Source: JBDWFY01 sp965275915 (lineage in GTDB: Bacteria > Pseudomonadota > Alphaproteobacteria > Rhizobiales > Stappiaceae). Taken from it: a DNA stretch of 64,000 nt. The stretch's first letter is position 1. The number at the start of each line of letters is the position of its first letter. Under the pieces are notes generated by a model. The model was not told the DNA's origin. It saw only the letters and a list, made by a program, of their open reading frames with translations, and made no database searches. The position numbers were made by a program, and so were the translations under genes. This document shows, piece after piece, positions 14,219-23,436 of the stretch. Location: NCBI GenBank assembly GCA_965275915.1, contig CBDHYI010000006.1:372001-436000 (forward strand). Reading direction: 5' to 3'.

Positions 14219-15175
14219 CTAAGCCGCCGCCTTGCCGTCTTCATTTGACACCGGTGGCAAGCCGTCCTTCTCCGTTCCTTTGCCGGGACGCAGATTAAGC
14301 AGGATCAGAACCGGTGCAGCGATGAAGATCGAGGAATAGGTACCCACGACAACACCCCAAATCATTGCGAAGGTGAAGGAGCGAATGACCTCACCGCCCA
14401 GGAAGTACAGCGAAGACAAGGCGAGCAGCGTGGTGATCGAGGTCATTGTCGTTCGGGACAGGGTCTGATTGATCGACATATCAAGAAGTTCCGGTAGCGG
14501 CATCTTCTTGTATTTTCGCAAATTCTCGCGGATCCGGTCATAGACGACAACCGTGTCGTTAAGAGAGTAACCGACAATTGTCAGAATAGCGGCAATACTT
14601 GCGAGCGAGAAATCAAGCCGTAAAAGCGAAAACATTCCAATTGTAAGAATGACATCGTGCATCAGCGCGATAACTGCACCCAAAGCGAACTGCCATTCGA
14701 ACCGGAACCAGATGTAGATCAGCACGGCGATCAATGACGCAATAACGGCAATTGTTCCTGCCCTGGCCAGTTCACCGGAAACCCGCGGACCCACCACTTC
14801 CGTCCGCTGATAGGTGACAGTGTCACCGAATTCCTCTTTGATCAGGATCACCACCCGCTGTTGCGCCTGGTCATCTCCTTCCTGCCGTTCAACCCTGACA
14901 AGCACTTCGTCGGGCGCGCCGAATTCCTGAACCTGCACATCGCCAAAATTGAGTGCGTTCAACCGGGACCTTATATCGGCAATATCCGCCTGCTCCTCCT
15001 GCGTCGTAAACTCGATAAGCGTGCCGCCCTTGAAGTCGATGCCCAGATTGAGCCCGGATATCATGAACAGAGCGAGCGAACCGACGATCAGCATTGTCGA
15101 TAGCGGAAAGCTCCAACGCCGATGCGTCATGAAGTGGAAATTTGTCTTGTCCGGGACGATTTTCAAAAGACGCAT
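14219..15175 (-). CDS. secF: Protein translocase subunit SecF
   Basis: SecF works with SecD and YajC at the SecYEG channel and uses the proton gradient to pull exported proteins through the inner membrane. The 318-aa protein shows the first helix followed by GLDFKGGT in the form LNLGIDFKGGTLIEF, a periplasmic P4-like domain, then five helices with FSLASIAAILTIVGYSLNDTVVVYDRIREN and SINQTLSRTTMTS, the family hallmarks. It lies 12 nt after secD and 6 nt before the NDUFAF3 homologue, so one operon is clear. Confidence 0.97.
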   Translation of the reverse strand: MRLLKIVPDKTNFHFMTHRRWSFPLSTMLIVGSLALFMISGLNLGIDFKGGTLIEFTTQEEQADIADIRSRLNALNFGDVQVQEFGAPDEVLVRVERQEGDDQAQQRVVILIKEEFGDTVTYQRTEVVGPRVSGELARAGTIAVIASLIAVLIYIWFRFEWQFALGAVIALMHDVILTIGMFSLLRLDFSLASIAAILTIVGYSLNDTVVVYDRIRENLRKYKKMPLPELLDMSINQTLSRTTMTSITTLLALSSLYFLGGEVIRSFTFAMIWGVVVGTYSSIFIAAPVLILLNLRPGKGTEKDGLPPVSNEDGKAAA

Positions 15176-15187
15176 ATCAGCACTCCA

Positions 15188-16801
15188 TCAGATCGGAATA
15201 TGTGAGGGCCGCCGCATGCGTACCCACTGGGCAACAAGGAAGCGGGTAAAGGTGAAGGCGGAGAATACCGTCGTCACAATTCCGATCGCCAGCGTTACGG
15301 AGAAGCCCTTGATCGGTCCTGATCCGAGATAGAACAGGATTACCGCCGCGATCAGTGTGGTGATGTTGGCATCCAGAATGGTGCCCAGGGCCCGGCTGAA
15401 TCCGGCGTCAATGGCGTTGATTGCCGACCTTCCCTGCCGCATCTCTTCTTTGATTCGCTCGAAAATCAGTACGTTCGCGTCAACGGCCATGCCGATCGTC
15501 AGAACGATTCCTGCGATGCCCGGTAAGGTGAGTGTCGCTCCAAGGAATGACAGGGCACCGAACACCAGCGCCACGTTGACCAAAAGCGCCAGGTTGGCAA
15601 ACAGTCCGAAAAGGCCGTACACGGCAAACATAAAGATGACGACGGCGATCGCCCCGACGATGGATGCAATTTTCCCCGCTTCGACAGAGTCTGCACCCAG
15701 GCCTGCTCCGACCGTTCGTTCCTCAAGTATGTTGAGTTTGGCAGGCAGCGCACCGGCACGAAGCAGAATAGCCAGGTCGTTAGCGGTTTCGACGGTGAAG
15801 TTACCTGAAATCTGACCGGAACCACCAAGGATGGGTTCGTTGATAACGGGCGCGGAAATCACCTCATCATCCAGAACAATAGCAAACGGCCGTCCAACAT
15901 TCTGTTGTGTGACAAGCCCGAATTTCTGCGCCCCGGTCGTATTAAAGCGGAATGTGACAACGGGTTGGTTCGTCTGTTGTTCAAACGCTGTCTGTGCATC
16001 CACCAGATCGCTGCCCTCGACCATGGCAGATTCCTCAACCACGTATGGAAATGGAGGATCGTCGGTACTGTAGAGCACGACCGATCCGGCCGGCGGCCTG
16101 GTCTGCAGTGCCTGCTCGCCGCTCATTCGGCTGTCGACAAGATGGAAGTTGAGTACCGCCGTTGTACCGATGAGCTCCTTCAGGCGCTCCGGGTCCTGCT
16201 CTCCGGGTGCTTCGACCAGAATACGATCTGAGCCTTGTCTTTGGATGCTCGGTTCGGTTGTGCCCAGTTCATCGATCCTGATCCGAATGACCTCGATGGA
16301 TTGACTGACCGCCTCGGACATGCGCCGGTCCAGTCCATCGGCGTTGAATGTGAATCGCGCGAGCCCATTCGAAGCGACATCAAGATCGAATTCATTCACA
16401 GGCACGCCGCCTAAAAGTGACGTTTGAAGCGGTCGCACCAGTTCCGCCAAACGACCCTCGGCCTCATCGATCCTGTCGGTATCTCTTATGCGTACCTGGA
16501 GCGAATCGCCCTGGATATTCAAACCCGTATAACCAATGCGCGGACTTTGTCTCAACGCAGCACGGACATCGCTTCTAAGATTGCTGAGCTGTTTTTGCTG
16601 ATAATCCTGCCTGTCGACTTCAAACAGAAGATAGGCGCCGCCCTGCAAGTCGAGACCCAGCACCAGTTGTTGCGACGGTAACCAGCTTGGCCAGTTTCTC
16701 TCCAGCGTTTCCCTGTCGACAAAATTCGGCAAAGTCGCAAGCACCCCTGCGAAGATAACGACCAGGATCAGTACAATTTTCCAACGGGCAAAATAGAGCA
16801 T
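15188..16801 (-). CDS. secD: Protein translocase subunit SecD
   Basis: SecD is the larger partner of SecF. The 537-aa protein has an N-terminal helix, LVLGLDLQGGAYLLFEVD, a large periplasmic region with the P1 head domain, and six C-terminal helices with GMAVDANVLIFERIKEEM and AINAIDAGFSRALGTILDANITTLIAA. The start ATG gives MLYFARWKI. The gene lies between yajC (60 nt upstream) and secF. Confidence 0.97.
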   Translation of the reverse strand: MLYFARWKIVLILVVIFAGVLATLPNFVDRETLERNWPSWLPSQQLVLGLDLQGGAYLLFEVDRQDYQQKQLSNLRSDVRAALRQSPRIGYTGLNIQGDSLQVRIRDTDRIDEAEGRLAELVRPLQTSLLGGVPVNEFDLDVASNGLARFTFNADGLDRRMSEAVSQSIEVIRIRIDELGTTEPSIQRQGSDRILVEAPGEQDPERLKELIGTTAVLNFHLVDSRMSGEQALQTRPPAGSVVLYSTDDPPFPYVVEESAMVEGSDLVDAQTAFEQQTNQPVVTFRFNTTGAQKFGLVTQQNVGRPFAIVLDDEVISAPVINEPILGGSGQISGNFTVETANDLAILLRAGALPAKLNILEERTVGAGLGADSVEAGKIASIVGAIAVVIFMFAVYGLFGLFANLALLVNVALVFGALSFLGATLTLPGIAGIVLTIGMAVDANVLIFERIKEEMRQGRSAINAIDAGFSRALGTILDANITTLIAAVILFYLGSGPIKGFSVTLAIGIVTTVFSAFTFTRFLVAQWVRMRRPSHIPI

Positions 16802-16861
16802 GCATTATGTCCATATAAACAACCGGCATCCGATCGCCGGTTGGATCGTCAAGTCAAAAAC

Positions 16862-17194
16862 TCAACTGTTGTCCTTGGCCGGCTCGCCTTTCGAGCGCAC
16901 TTCATGGATCATGCCGCGCACAACCCGAACCCGGACACCATCGCTGACTTCCACCTGGATTTCCGTATCATCAACAACCTTGGCCACTTTCCCGATCAGG
17001 CCGCCTGTCGTGACAACCGTATCCCCCCGGCGAAGCGAGGATACCATTTCCTGATGCTTCTTCATGCGCTGACGCTGTGGACGGATAATCAGGAACCACA
17101 TTACCACGAAGATCAGAATGAACGGGATCATCGTCGTCAAAAGGTCCGCGCCTCCGGCGCCTCCGGATTGGGCATAAGCCGGGGAAATGAACAT
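16862..17194 (-). CDS. yajC: Preprotein translocase subunit YajC
   Basis: YajC is a single-span inner-membrane protein that copurifies with SecDF. The 110-aa product starts MFISPAYAQ, has one hydrophobic helix (MIPFILIFVVMWFLII), then RPQRQRMKKHQEMVSSLRRGDTVVTTGGLIGKV, the family signature. The ATG at 17194 has AAGGAG 6 nt upstream; the longer open frame would add 94 residues absent from the family. It is the first gene of the secDF operon and is divergent from the DUF815 ATPase. Confidence 0.96.
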   Translation of the reverse strand: MFISPAYAQSGGAGGADLLTTMIPFILIFVVMWFLIIRPQRQRMKKHQEMVSSLRRGDTVVTTGGLIGKVAKVVDDTEIQVEVSDGVRVRVVRGMIHEVRSKGEPAKDNS

Positions 17195-17438
17195 GAACGT
17201 CTCCTTGATTTTTATATGGCCGGCGGGCCCTGGGATCACTAAAGCAGAACTCCGGTTCGGAAGTCCTTCCAAAAGGGTGGCCGGACTATAGCGAGCGTTC
17301 CGCGCAATGCAAGACATTGCTCCGCGTACACATGTGGGTTTTGTCCTTGAAATGCAAGCATGATAAGTGCCTATGGCATGCTTGAACCAAACCATTGTCC
17401 GCCCCGCCGAGAAATCGGTCATTATCATTGAGGCATCT

Positions 17439-18326
17439 ATGGCCGAAGAATCGGAAATCGCAGGTCTTTCCAACAAACTCGATCAACTGATCGAACTGGT
17501 GTCCCGGGCTGTTCCCCCGGCCGTCCCCGACATCTCATTTGATGCCGCGGATGCTTTCGTCTGGCAAACCGGACCGGACTTTCTTGCGCCGGTTCATCAG
17601 GTAAACCGGATATCCATGGAGCTTCTGTGCGGTGTCGATCGGAACCGCGACATGATCGTCCAGAACACGAAAAGATTCGCGAAAGGCCTTCCGGCCAATA
17701 ACGCTCTTCTCTGGGGTGCGCGGGGCATGGGCAAGTCGTCACTGGTGAAGGCAGCCCACGCCCACGTCAACGCGTTGGCGGAAGGGGATGCCACTTTCAA
17801 ACCACTGAAACTCATTGAGGTTCACCGCGAAGATATCGAAAGCCTGCCGGAGCTCATGAAAATCGTCCGCAACGCGCCTTTCCGCTTCATTCTTTTCTGC
17901 GATGATCTGTCATTCGATAAGGACGATACATCCTATAAGTCGCTCAAGGCTGTTCTTGAGGGAGGAATTGAGGGACGGCCGGACAATGTCGTGTTTTACG
18001 CAACCTCCAATCGCCGTCACCTGATGCCGCGGGATATGATGGAAAATGAACGCTCCACCGCCATCAATCCGAGCGAAGCGGTGGAAGAAAAGGTCTCTCT
18101 GTCAGACCGTTTTGGCCTCTGGGTGGGTTTCCACAAGTGCTCGCAGGACGATTATCTGATGATGATCAACAGCTATGTTGCCTACTACGGTCTTGAGACT
18201 GACACTGAAACCCTGCGGCGGGATGCGCTGGAATGGTCTACCACGCGCGGTGCGCGGTCCGGTCGGGTGGCATTTCAGTTTATTCAGGATCTGGCCGGGC
18301 GATTGGGCAAGACACTCAGCGGATAA
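17439..18326 (+). CDS. DUF815 family AAA-type ATPase
   Basis: The 295-aa protein has the DUF815 layout: an acidic helical N-terminus, then the Walker A motif LLWGARGMGKSSLVKA near residue 90, Walker B FILFCDDLSFD, a sensor-like YATSNRRHLMPRDM with an arginine pair, and EEKVSLSDRFGLWVGFHKCSQDDY. The biological role of the family is not known. The ATG at 17439 was chosen because an in-frame GAGG lies 8 nt upstream and the homology starts there. A two-way terminator separates it from the convergent NlpD-like gene. Confidence 0.88.
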   Translation: MAEESEIAGLSNKLDQLIELVSRAVPPAVPDISFDAADAFVWQTGPDFLAPVHQVNRISMELLCGVDRNRDMIVQNTKRFAKGLPANNALLWGARGMGKSSLVKAAHAHVNALAEGDATFKPLKLIEVHREDIESLPELMKIVRNAPFRFILFCDDLSFDKDDTSYKSLKAVLEGGIEGRPDNVVFYATSNRRHLMPRDMMENERSTAINPSEAVEEKVSLSDRFGLWVGFHKCSQDDYLMMINSYVAYYGLETDTETLRRDALEWSTTRGARSGRVAFQFIQDLAGRLGKTLSG

Positions 18327-18327
18327 G

Positions 18328-18352
18328 AAAAAGGCGCCCTCTGGCACCTTTT
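18328..18352. terminator. Two-way terminator between the DUF815 gene and the NlpD-like gene
   Basis: AAAAGG-C-GCC pairs with GGC-A-CCTTTT with one mismatch and the loop CTCT. A-rich and T-rich flanks let it work for both converging genes. Confidence 0.65.
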
Positions 18353-18366
18353 GTCGTTTCGCGGGA

Positions 18367-19719
18367 TCAGCCTTTCGGCAAGTGCTTCAGCGGATCGATC
18401 GGCTTGTTGCCCTTTCTCAACTCAAAATGCAGCTGAGGCTGATTGACCGAACCGGTGGAGCCTGCCTTGGCAACAACGTCTCCGCGCCGGACAACATCCC
18501 CGCGGCGAACCGTCAGGTCCCGATTGTGAGCATAGGCTGAAACCCAGCCGTCATCGTGACGCACGAGAACCAGATTTCCATATCCCTTGAGCTCGTTGCC
18601 CGAATAGATAACCGTGCCGTCTTCGGCAGCCCGGACAGGGGTGCCTTCCGGCACGGCAAGATTGATGCCGTCATTATGTTCGCCGCCGGGCTTGGCGCCA
18701 AACTTGGACACGATCCGCCCATTTACCGGCCAGCGAAACTTGCGAACTGAATCTCCGGCCGGAGCTGCGTCGGACTTGACCTCCGTAGCGGGATTCAGAG
18801 ATGCGACACGGGTCTTTTTCTGCTGAGCAGCGGACTTTTCCTGCATGACGCGTTCTGCCGCCGTCGTCGAGGAACGGGAAGCGGTGCGTGCGGGGCTGCT
18901 GAATCCCGTCGGTTTGGACGATGGCGTCGACCGGCGGGCGACCTGAACTGCTGCCGTGGTGTTTGAACGAGAGGCGACCTGCGTGCGGCGAACAGTCTGC
19001 GGTTTGCGGGTCGGCGTTGCCAAAGCAGCGGTAACCGAACTGGGCACCGTGCGGATCGCTCCGTTGTTGTTGCGTGCAACAACCCGTTTCTCACTGCCGG
19101 AAACCGAGTCTGCGGGATTTCTGTCGTTGTAGACGTAGGTCGGGATCACAATCGACTGGCCCGACTGTAACGACGAGGGATCCGAAATGTTGTTCACCGC
19201 CATAAGCGATTCTACCGGAACACCATACTTGCGGGAAATCGAATAGGCCGTATCGCCCTGCCGGACGGACACTTCGGTTCCACCTGCTGTCGTCCAGCCG
19301 CGATGGCTGCTTGCCCTCCCGTTTCCGCGATACGGCCGTGCCGGTTGCGAATAGACGGTTGGTTCAATGGATGCCGTCCGAACGGGTTCTTGATAGCGAA
19401 CCGGTTTGCTTTCGCTCACGGTCGTCTGCCCGTAAGTTGCAGAACCGAGCTGGGAATTGGAAACCGGCGGCAAAGGCTGGCTGGAGACACTGCCGGTGGT
19501 GGCGTAGGACGAAGCACTTCCGGTTACAGTGCCGTCATAGGTCGACTGAGAACTGCCGCCGTTGATGATCGATCTCTGATTATTCGTCGACGCGGAGAAA
19601 AACGGCTCATTGAAGCGCTCAACACCGCCGCTGCAACCGGCGAGAAACGCGGCTACGGCAGCAGAAGCAGTCAATTTGGAAATGGAAACAATCCGTCTAC
19701 GCAAAACAATACTGGACAT
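18367..19719 (-). CDS. nlpD: NlpD/DipM-like LysM-M23 lipoprotein (amidase activator)
   Basis: NlpD-type proteins activate cell-wall amidases during division. The product of about 450 aa has a lipoprotein signal with lipobox LAGC near residue 26, a Ser/Thr/Pro-rich linker, one LysM domain (VRQGDTAYSISRKYGVPVESLMAVNNI) and a C-terminal LytM/M23 domain. The LytM domain looks inactive: the usual HxGxD region reads HNDGIN, so Asn replaces the metal-binding Asp, and the HLHFE motif reads QLHFE. Lost catalysis with kept fold is typical of amidase activators. It follows surE and pcm as in Escherichia coli. The start is ATG 19719 or GTG 19728. Confidence 0.85.
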   Translation of the reverse strand: MSSIVLRRRIVSISKLTASAAVAAFLAGCSGGVERFNEPFFSASTNNQRSIINGGSSQSTYDGTVTGSASSYATTGSVSSQPLPPVSNSQLGSATYGQTTVSESKPVRYQEPVRTASIEPTVYSQPARPYRGNGRASSHRGWTTAGGTEVSVRQGDTAYSISRKYGVPVESLMAVNNISDPSSLQSGQSIVIPTYVYNDRNPADSVSGSEKRVVARNNNGAIRTVPSSVTAALATPTRKPQTVRRTQVASRSNTTAAVQVARRSTPSSKPTGFSSPARTASRSSTTAAERVMQEKSAAQQKKTRVASLNPATEVKSDAAPAGDSVRKFRWPVNGRIVSKFGAKPGGEHNDGINLAVPEGTPVRAAEDGTVIYSGNELKGYGNLVLVRHDDGWVSAYAHNRDLTVRRGDVVRRGDVVAKAGSTGSVNQPQLHFELRKGNKPIDPLKHLPKG

Positions 19720-19820
19720 CAGCCGCACTCATTACTCGATACACATCCACGCGGTAAGACCCCATTACAGGCGAGTAACGTTTATAAATGCTTAAGAATT
19801 CCGGCCAAATTTGATATTTA

Positions 19821-20507
19821 TTACAATTTTTCCGCGATGCCTTCGCAGACCGGGACGAAACGCACGTGGCACAAAAACTCCTGTTCGCAACGGCTGCCCT
19901 GGCGGATGATTTTGACCAGTTTTTGAACATGGCCCGGAAGACCGAGCGGCAGAACCATGATACCGCCCGATTTCAGTTGCTCAATAAGATCCTTCGGCAC
20001 ATCCGGACAGGCGGCCGTTACAATGATCCGATCGAATGGTGCCTTTTCCGGCAGTCCTCTCTGACCGTCGGATTGAATGACCGTGACATTGTTGATTTTC
20101 AATGTCTTCAGTCGCTGTTCGGCCAGATCAATCAATGTCTTATACCGTTCAGTCGAACAGACCTGATCTGACAGATGGGCCAGGATGGCTGCCTGATAAC
20201 CGGAGCCGGTTCCCAGTTCGAACACCCGGCATTCGGGGGTCAGGTTCAGTGCCGATGTCATCAACGCGACAACGGACGGCGCTGAGATTGATTGCCCGCA
20301 CTCGATGGGTAAGGCACTGTCACGCAGCGATTGTGTCTGGTGTCGTGCATTCAGAAAAAGCCGCCTTGGCACCTTTTCCATCACGCGCAGGACATCAGCG
20401 TCGCGGACACCCTCCGCTCGCAGCCGCATGATCAATTCGGCCTGAGCCGCTTTATCACTGACTTGCGGTGAATTCTGATCAGAATGTGTATCGGGCCGCG
20501 TGATCAT
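19821..20507 (-). CDS. pcm: Protein-L-isoaspartate O-methyltransferase
   Basis: Pcm methylates isoaspartyl residues that form in ageing proteins, starting their repair; S-adenosylmethionine is the donor. The 228-aa protein carries the SAM motif I FELGTGSGYQAAILAHL, the CGQSISAPSVVALM block and the DRIIVTAACPDVPKDLIEQLKSGGIMVLPLG block. It lies 44 nt after surE and about 100 nt before the NlpD-like gene, the conserved surE-pcm-nlpD order. Confidence 0.95.
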   Translation of the reverse strand: MITRPDTHSDQNSPQVSDKAAQAELIMRLRAEGVRDADVLRVMEKVPRRLFLNARHQTQSLRDSALPIECGQSISAPSVVALMTSALNLTPECRVFELGTGSGYQAAILAHLSDQVCSTERYKTLIDLAEQRLKTLKINNVTVIQSDGQRGLPEKAPFDRIIVTAACPDVPKDLIEQLKSGGIMVLPLGLPGHVQKLVKIIRQGSRCEQEFLCHVRFVPVCEGIAEKL

Positions 20508-20551
20508 CGGATTTTCATATTCTTGTTGATTAAGTCAAACCATATGACAAA

Positions 20552-21313
20552 TCAGGTGTTTATGGAATTTGTCAAGGTCTCCAGAGTCTCGCTGTCGGTC
20601 ATATCCAGTTTCAATGGAGTCACCGACACGCGTCCGTCCTTCAGTGCTCTGAGATCAGTCATATCGTCCTGGATCAGTTCCGACCCCCTGAAGGCGAGCC
20701 AGTAATAGGGTGTTCCGCGGCCATCCATGCGCTCCTCGACATACATCGCATCCCAGTTCTTCTTGCCCTGCCGCGTGACCATGACCGGCCCGATTTCGTT
20801 CACCGGGCAATCCGGAAAATTGACGTTGAAATACGTGCCTTTCGGGACATCGAAATCGACAAGTTTCTGAATGATTTCAGGCGCAAGTTGCTCCGCAATA
20901 CCGTAATCGGGACGGCTTCCCGGTGTGAAGGAATAGGCCTGGGACAGGGCAATGGAACGGACCCCGAGCAATGTTCCCTCTATGGCTGCGGCGACGGTGC
21001 CCGAATATGTGATGTCGTCGGCGATGTTCTGGCCGCCATTGATCCCGGACAGGACAAGGTCGGGTTTTTGGGGCATCAGCTTGTCGATGGCCATGATGAC
21101 GCAGTCGGTCGGCGTACCGCGCACGGAAAAACGCTTCTTGCCATGCTCGGCCAGGCGCAACGGATCATGCAGAGACAGCGAGTGCGCTACCCCGCTTTGA
21201 TCGGACTGAGGCGCCACGACCCAGATGTCGTCGGAGAATTGGCAGGCCACACGCTCAAGAGCTGCGAGTCCTTCCGCGTTGATGCCGTCATCGTTGGTGA
21301 GCAAAATGCGCAT
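20552..21313 (-). CDS. surE: 5'/3'-nucleotidase SurE
   Basis: SurE is a metal-dependent nucleotidase and exopolyphosphatase. The 253-aa protein begins MRILLTNDDGINAEGL with the metal-binding DD pair, continues VVAPQSDQSGVAHSLSLHDPLR, and has SGINGGQNIADDITYSGTVAAAIEG with the active-site N and S. It lies 12 nt after serS and belongs to the same transcript. Confidence 0.97.
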   Translation of the reverse strand: MRILLTNDDGINAEGLAALERVACQFSDDIWVVAPQSDQSGVAHSLSLHDPLRLAEHGKKRFSVRGTPTDCVIMAIDKLMPQKPDLVLSGINGGQNIADDITYSGTVAAAIEGTLLGVRSIALSQAYSFTPGSRPDYGIAEQLAPEIIQKLVDFDVPKGTYFNVNFPDCPVNEIGPVMVTRQGKKNWDAMYVEERMDGRGTPYYWLAFRGSELIQDDMTDLRALKDGRVSVTPLKLDMTDSETLETLTNSINT

Positions 21314-21325
21314 TGGAGCGCCCCT

Positions 21326-22600
21326 TTATTCGCCGATCACTTCGATGCCGCCCATGAGAGGGCGCAAAACCTCCGGCACGCTCACGGTGCCGTCCTGATG
21401 CTGATAGTTCTCCAATACAGCAATCAGAGCCCGACCGACCGCTACGCCGGAACCATTCAGGGTATGGACGAATTGTGGCTTGCCGTTTTCATCCCGATAG
21501 CGGGCATTCATGCGCCGGGCCTGAAAGTCGCCGCAGACCGAACAACTGGAGATTTCGCGATAGGTGTTCTGCCCGGGCAGCCAGACTTCAATATCGTAGG
21601 TTTTCCGCGCCCCAAAGCCCATGTCTCCCGTGCAAAGCGTGACCACACGATAATGCAAACCGAGTCCCTGAAGAACCTTCTCGGCACACTCCCGCATGCG
21701 TTCCAACTCATCAAGCGATGCATCCGGCCTGGTGATCGACACAAGTTCGCATTTCAGGAACTGATGCTGCCGCAACATGCCCCGAACATCCCGGCCGGCA
21801 GAGCCTGCCTCCGAACGGAAGCAGTAGGTCAGTGCGGTGTAGCGCCGCGGCAGTGTCTCCTGGTCAACGATCTGTTCTCGGGCAAGATTTGTCAGCGGCA
21901 CTTCCGCTGTTGGTATGAGCCACAGATCGTCGGTGGTGCGGAACTGATCTTCGGCGAATTTCGGAAGCTGGCCCGTTCCGTAAAGCGCATCATCCCGAAC
22001 GAGGAGCGGTGGCGATACTTCCTCATAACCATGGCTTCCGGTATGAAGATTGACCATATATTGCCCCAGCGCCCTTTCCAGAGCGGCCAGTTGCCCCTTC
22101 AGCACCACAAAACGGCTGCCGGACAATTTGCCGGCCATCTCGAAGTCCATTCCGCCGAGCTTTTCACCGATGTCAAAGTGCTCTTTGATCTCAAAATTGA
22201 AACGAGGCGCCTCCCCCCAGGTGTGGACTTCAACATTGTCGTTCTCATCCTCACCGACGGGCACGTCATCAAGCGGAATATTCGGCAGGCTCATCAGTTC
22301 TGTGTCCAGAACCTCGGTCAGACGTCGCTCCTCCTCTTCCGCATTTTGCAGAAATGTCTTTGCTTCAGCGATTTCGGCAATCAGCGCCTGCGCCCGCTCC
22401 TCATCTCCGGACGCCTTTGCTTTACCGATTTCCTTGGAGGCTTCGTTCCGTCTGCTCTGAACCTGCTGTAGTTTGCTGATATGGGACCGCCGGGACTCAT
22501 CCATTTCGATCAGACGTTGGGATGCAGCATCTTTGCCTCGTTTTTTCAAAGCAAGGTCAAAGGCTTCCGGATTCTCTCGGATCCATTTCATGTCTAACAT
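21326..22600 (-). CDS. serS: Seryl-tRNA synthetase
   Basis: This class II synthetase charges tRNA-Ser (and tRNA-Sec where present). The 424-aa protein has the N-terminal coiled-coil arm (residues 30-100, rich in Lys, Glu and Arg). The core carries TGQLPKFAEDQFRT, motif 2 CFRSEAGSAGRDVRGMLRQHQF and motif 3 SGVAVGRALIAVLENYQ near the end. It lies between tatC and surE on the same strand, an order shared by many Alphaproteobacteria. Confidence 0.97.
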   Translation of the reverse strand: MLDMKWIRENPEAFDLALKKRGKDAASQRLIEMDESRRSHISKLQQVQSRRNEASKEIGKAKASGDEERAQALIAEIAEAKTFLQNAEEEERRLTEVLDTELMSLPNIPLDDVPVGEDENDNVEVHTWGEAPRFNFEIKEHFDIGEKLGGMDFEMAGKLSGSRFVVLKGQLAALERALGQYMVNLHTGSHGYEEVSPPLLVRDDALYGTGQLPKFAEDQFRTTDDLWLIPTAEVPLTNLAREQIVDQETLPRRYTALTYCFRSEAGSAGRDVRGMLRQHQFLKCELVSITRPDASLDELERMRECAEKVLQGLGLHYRVVTLCTGDMGFGARKTYDIEVWLPGQNTYREISSCSVCGDFQARRMNARYRDENGKPQFVHTLNGSGVAVGRALIAVLENYQHQDGTVSVPEVLRPLMGGIEVIGE

Positions 22601-22656
22601 GGATAGTCCCCTATCGGGTGGCAGGTCTTGGAGTAGAAAGTGTTGCGGTGCGGGCC

Positions 22657-23436
22657 TCAGGAGGCGGACGTTTCCACTTCTTCCCGTTTCCGCTCTACCA
22701 TGCGGACGGCAAAGATGGAAATCTCGTAAAGGAGCAGGGTGGGAACTGCAAGTCCGAGCTGAGTAATCGGATCGGGAGGCGTCAGGAGCGCCGCTGCAAC
22801 AAATGTTCCAACCACGGCATATTTGCGTTTCTTCTTGAGGCCGTCCGATGTCGCAAGACCCGCCCGCCCAGCCAGGGTCAAAACGACGGGAAGCTGAAAC
22901 ACAAGCCCGAATGCAAATATCAGGATCATGATCAGTCCGAGATATTCACTGACGCGCGGCAACAACAGGATTTGCGCCTGCCCTTCGCCCACCTGCTCCA
23001 TGGAGAGGAAGAACGCCATCGCAAGCGGCATGACCAGGAAATAAACCAGACAGGCACCGATCAGAAACAGGATCGGCGTGGCAACGAGATAAGGAATGAA
23101 TGCACTGCGTTCGTGCTTATAAAGCCCCGGTGCCATGAACATGTACAACTGAGAGGCAATGATCGGGAACGCGAGGAACAGGGCGCCGAACAGGGCCAGT
23201 TTCAGCTGCGTAAAGAAATATTCCTGCGGTGCTGTGTAAATCAGTTCAATGTCCCGGGTCTCCCCGGCGGCCTCTTCGTAGGGGCCGATCAGGATGTTGA
23301 AAATGTCGGTTGCGAAATAAAAGCAGACAACAAAAGCAATGCCAATCGCCAGCAAAGCCCACATCAGCCGCTGCCGAAGCTCGATCAGGTGTTCGATCAG
23401 CGGCGCCTTGCTGTTGTCTATGTCGTCCTGGCTCAT
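22657..23436 (-). CDS. tatC: Twin-arginine translocase subunit TatC
   Basis: TatC binds the twin-arginine signal of folded export substrates. The 259-aa protein has six helices. The N-terminal APLIEHLIELRQRLMWALLAI holds the conserved Glu, FLAFPIIASQLYMFMAPGLYKHER follows, and LGLIMILIFAFGLVFQLPVVLTLAGRAGLAT covers later helices. Its start overlaps the tatB stop by four bases, so the two are translationally coupled. Confidence 0.97.
   Translation of the reverse strand: MSQDDIDNSKAPLIEHLIELRQRLMWALLAIGIAFVVCFYFATDIFNILIGPYEEAAGETRDIELIYTAPQEYFFTQLKLALFGALFLAFPIIASQLYMFMAPGLYKHERSAFIPYLVATPILFLIGACLVYFLVMPLAMAFFLSMEQVGEGQAQILLLPRVSEYLGLIMILIFAFGLVFQLPVVLTLAGRAGLATSDGLKKKRKYAVVGTFVAAALLTPPDPITQLGLAVPTLLLYEISIFAVRMVERKREEVETSAS

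Noticed and set aside
20888..22471. 527-codon open frame on the plus strand
   Set aside because: It is antisense to surE and serS, both with complete family motifs; the product shows no family signature.
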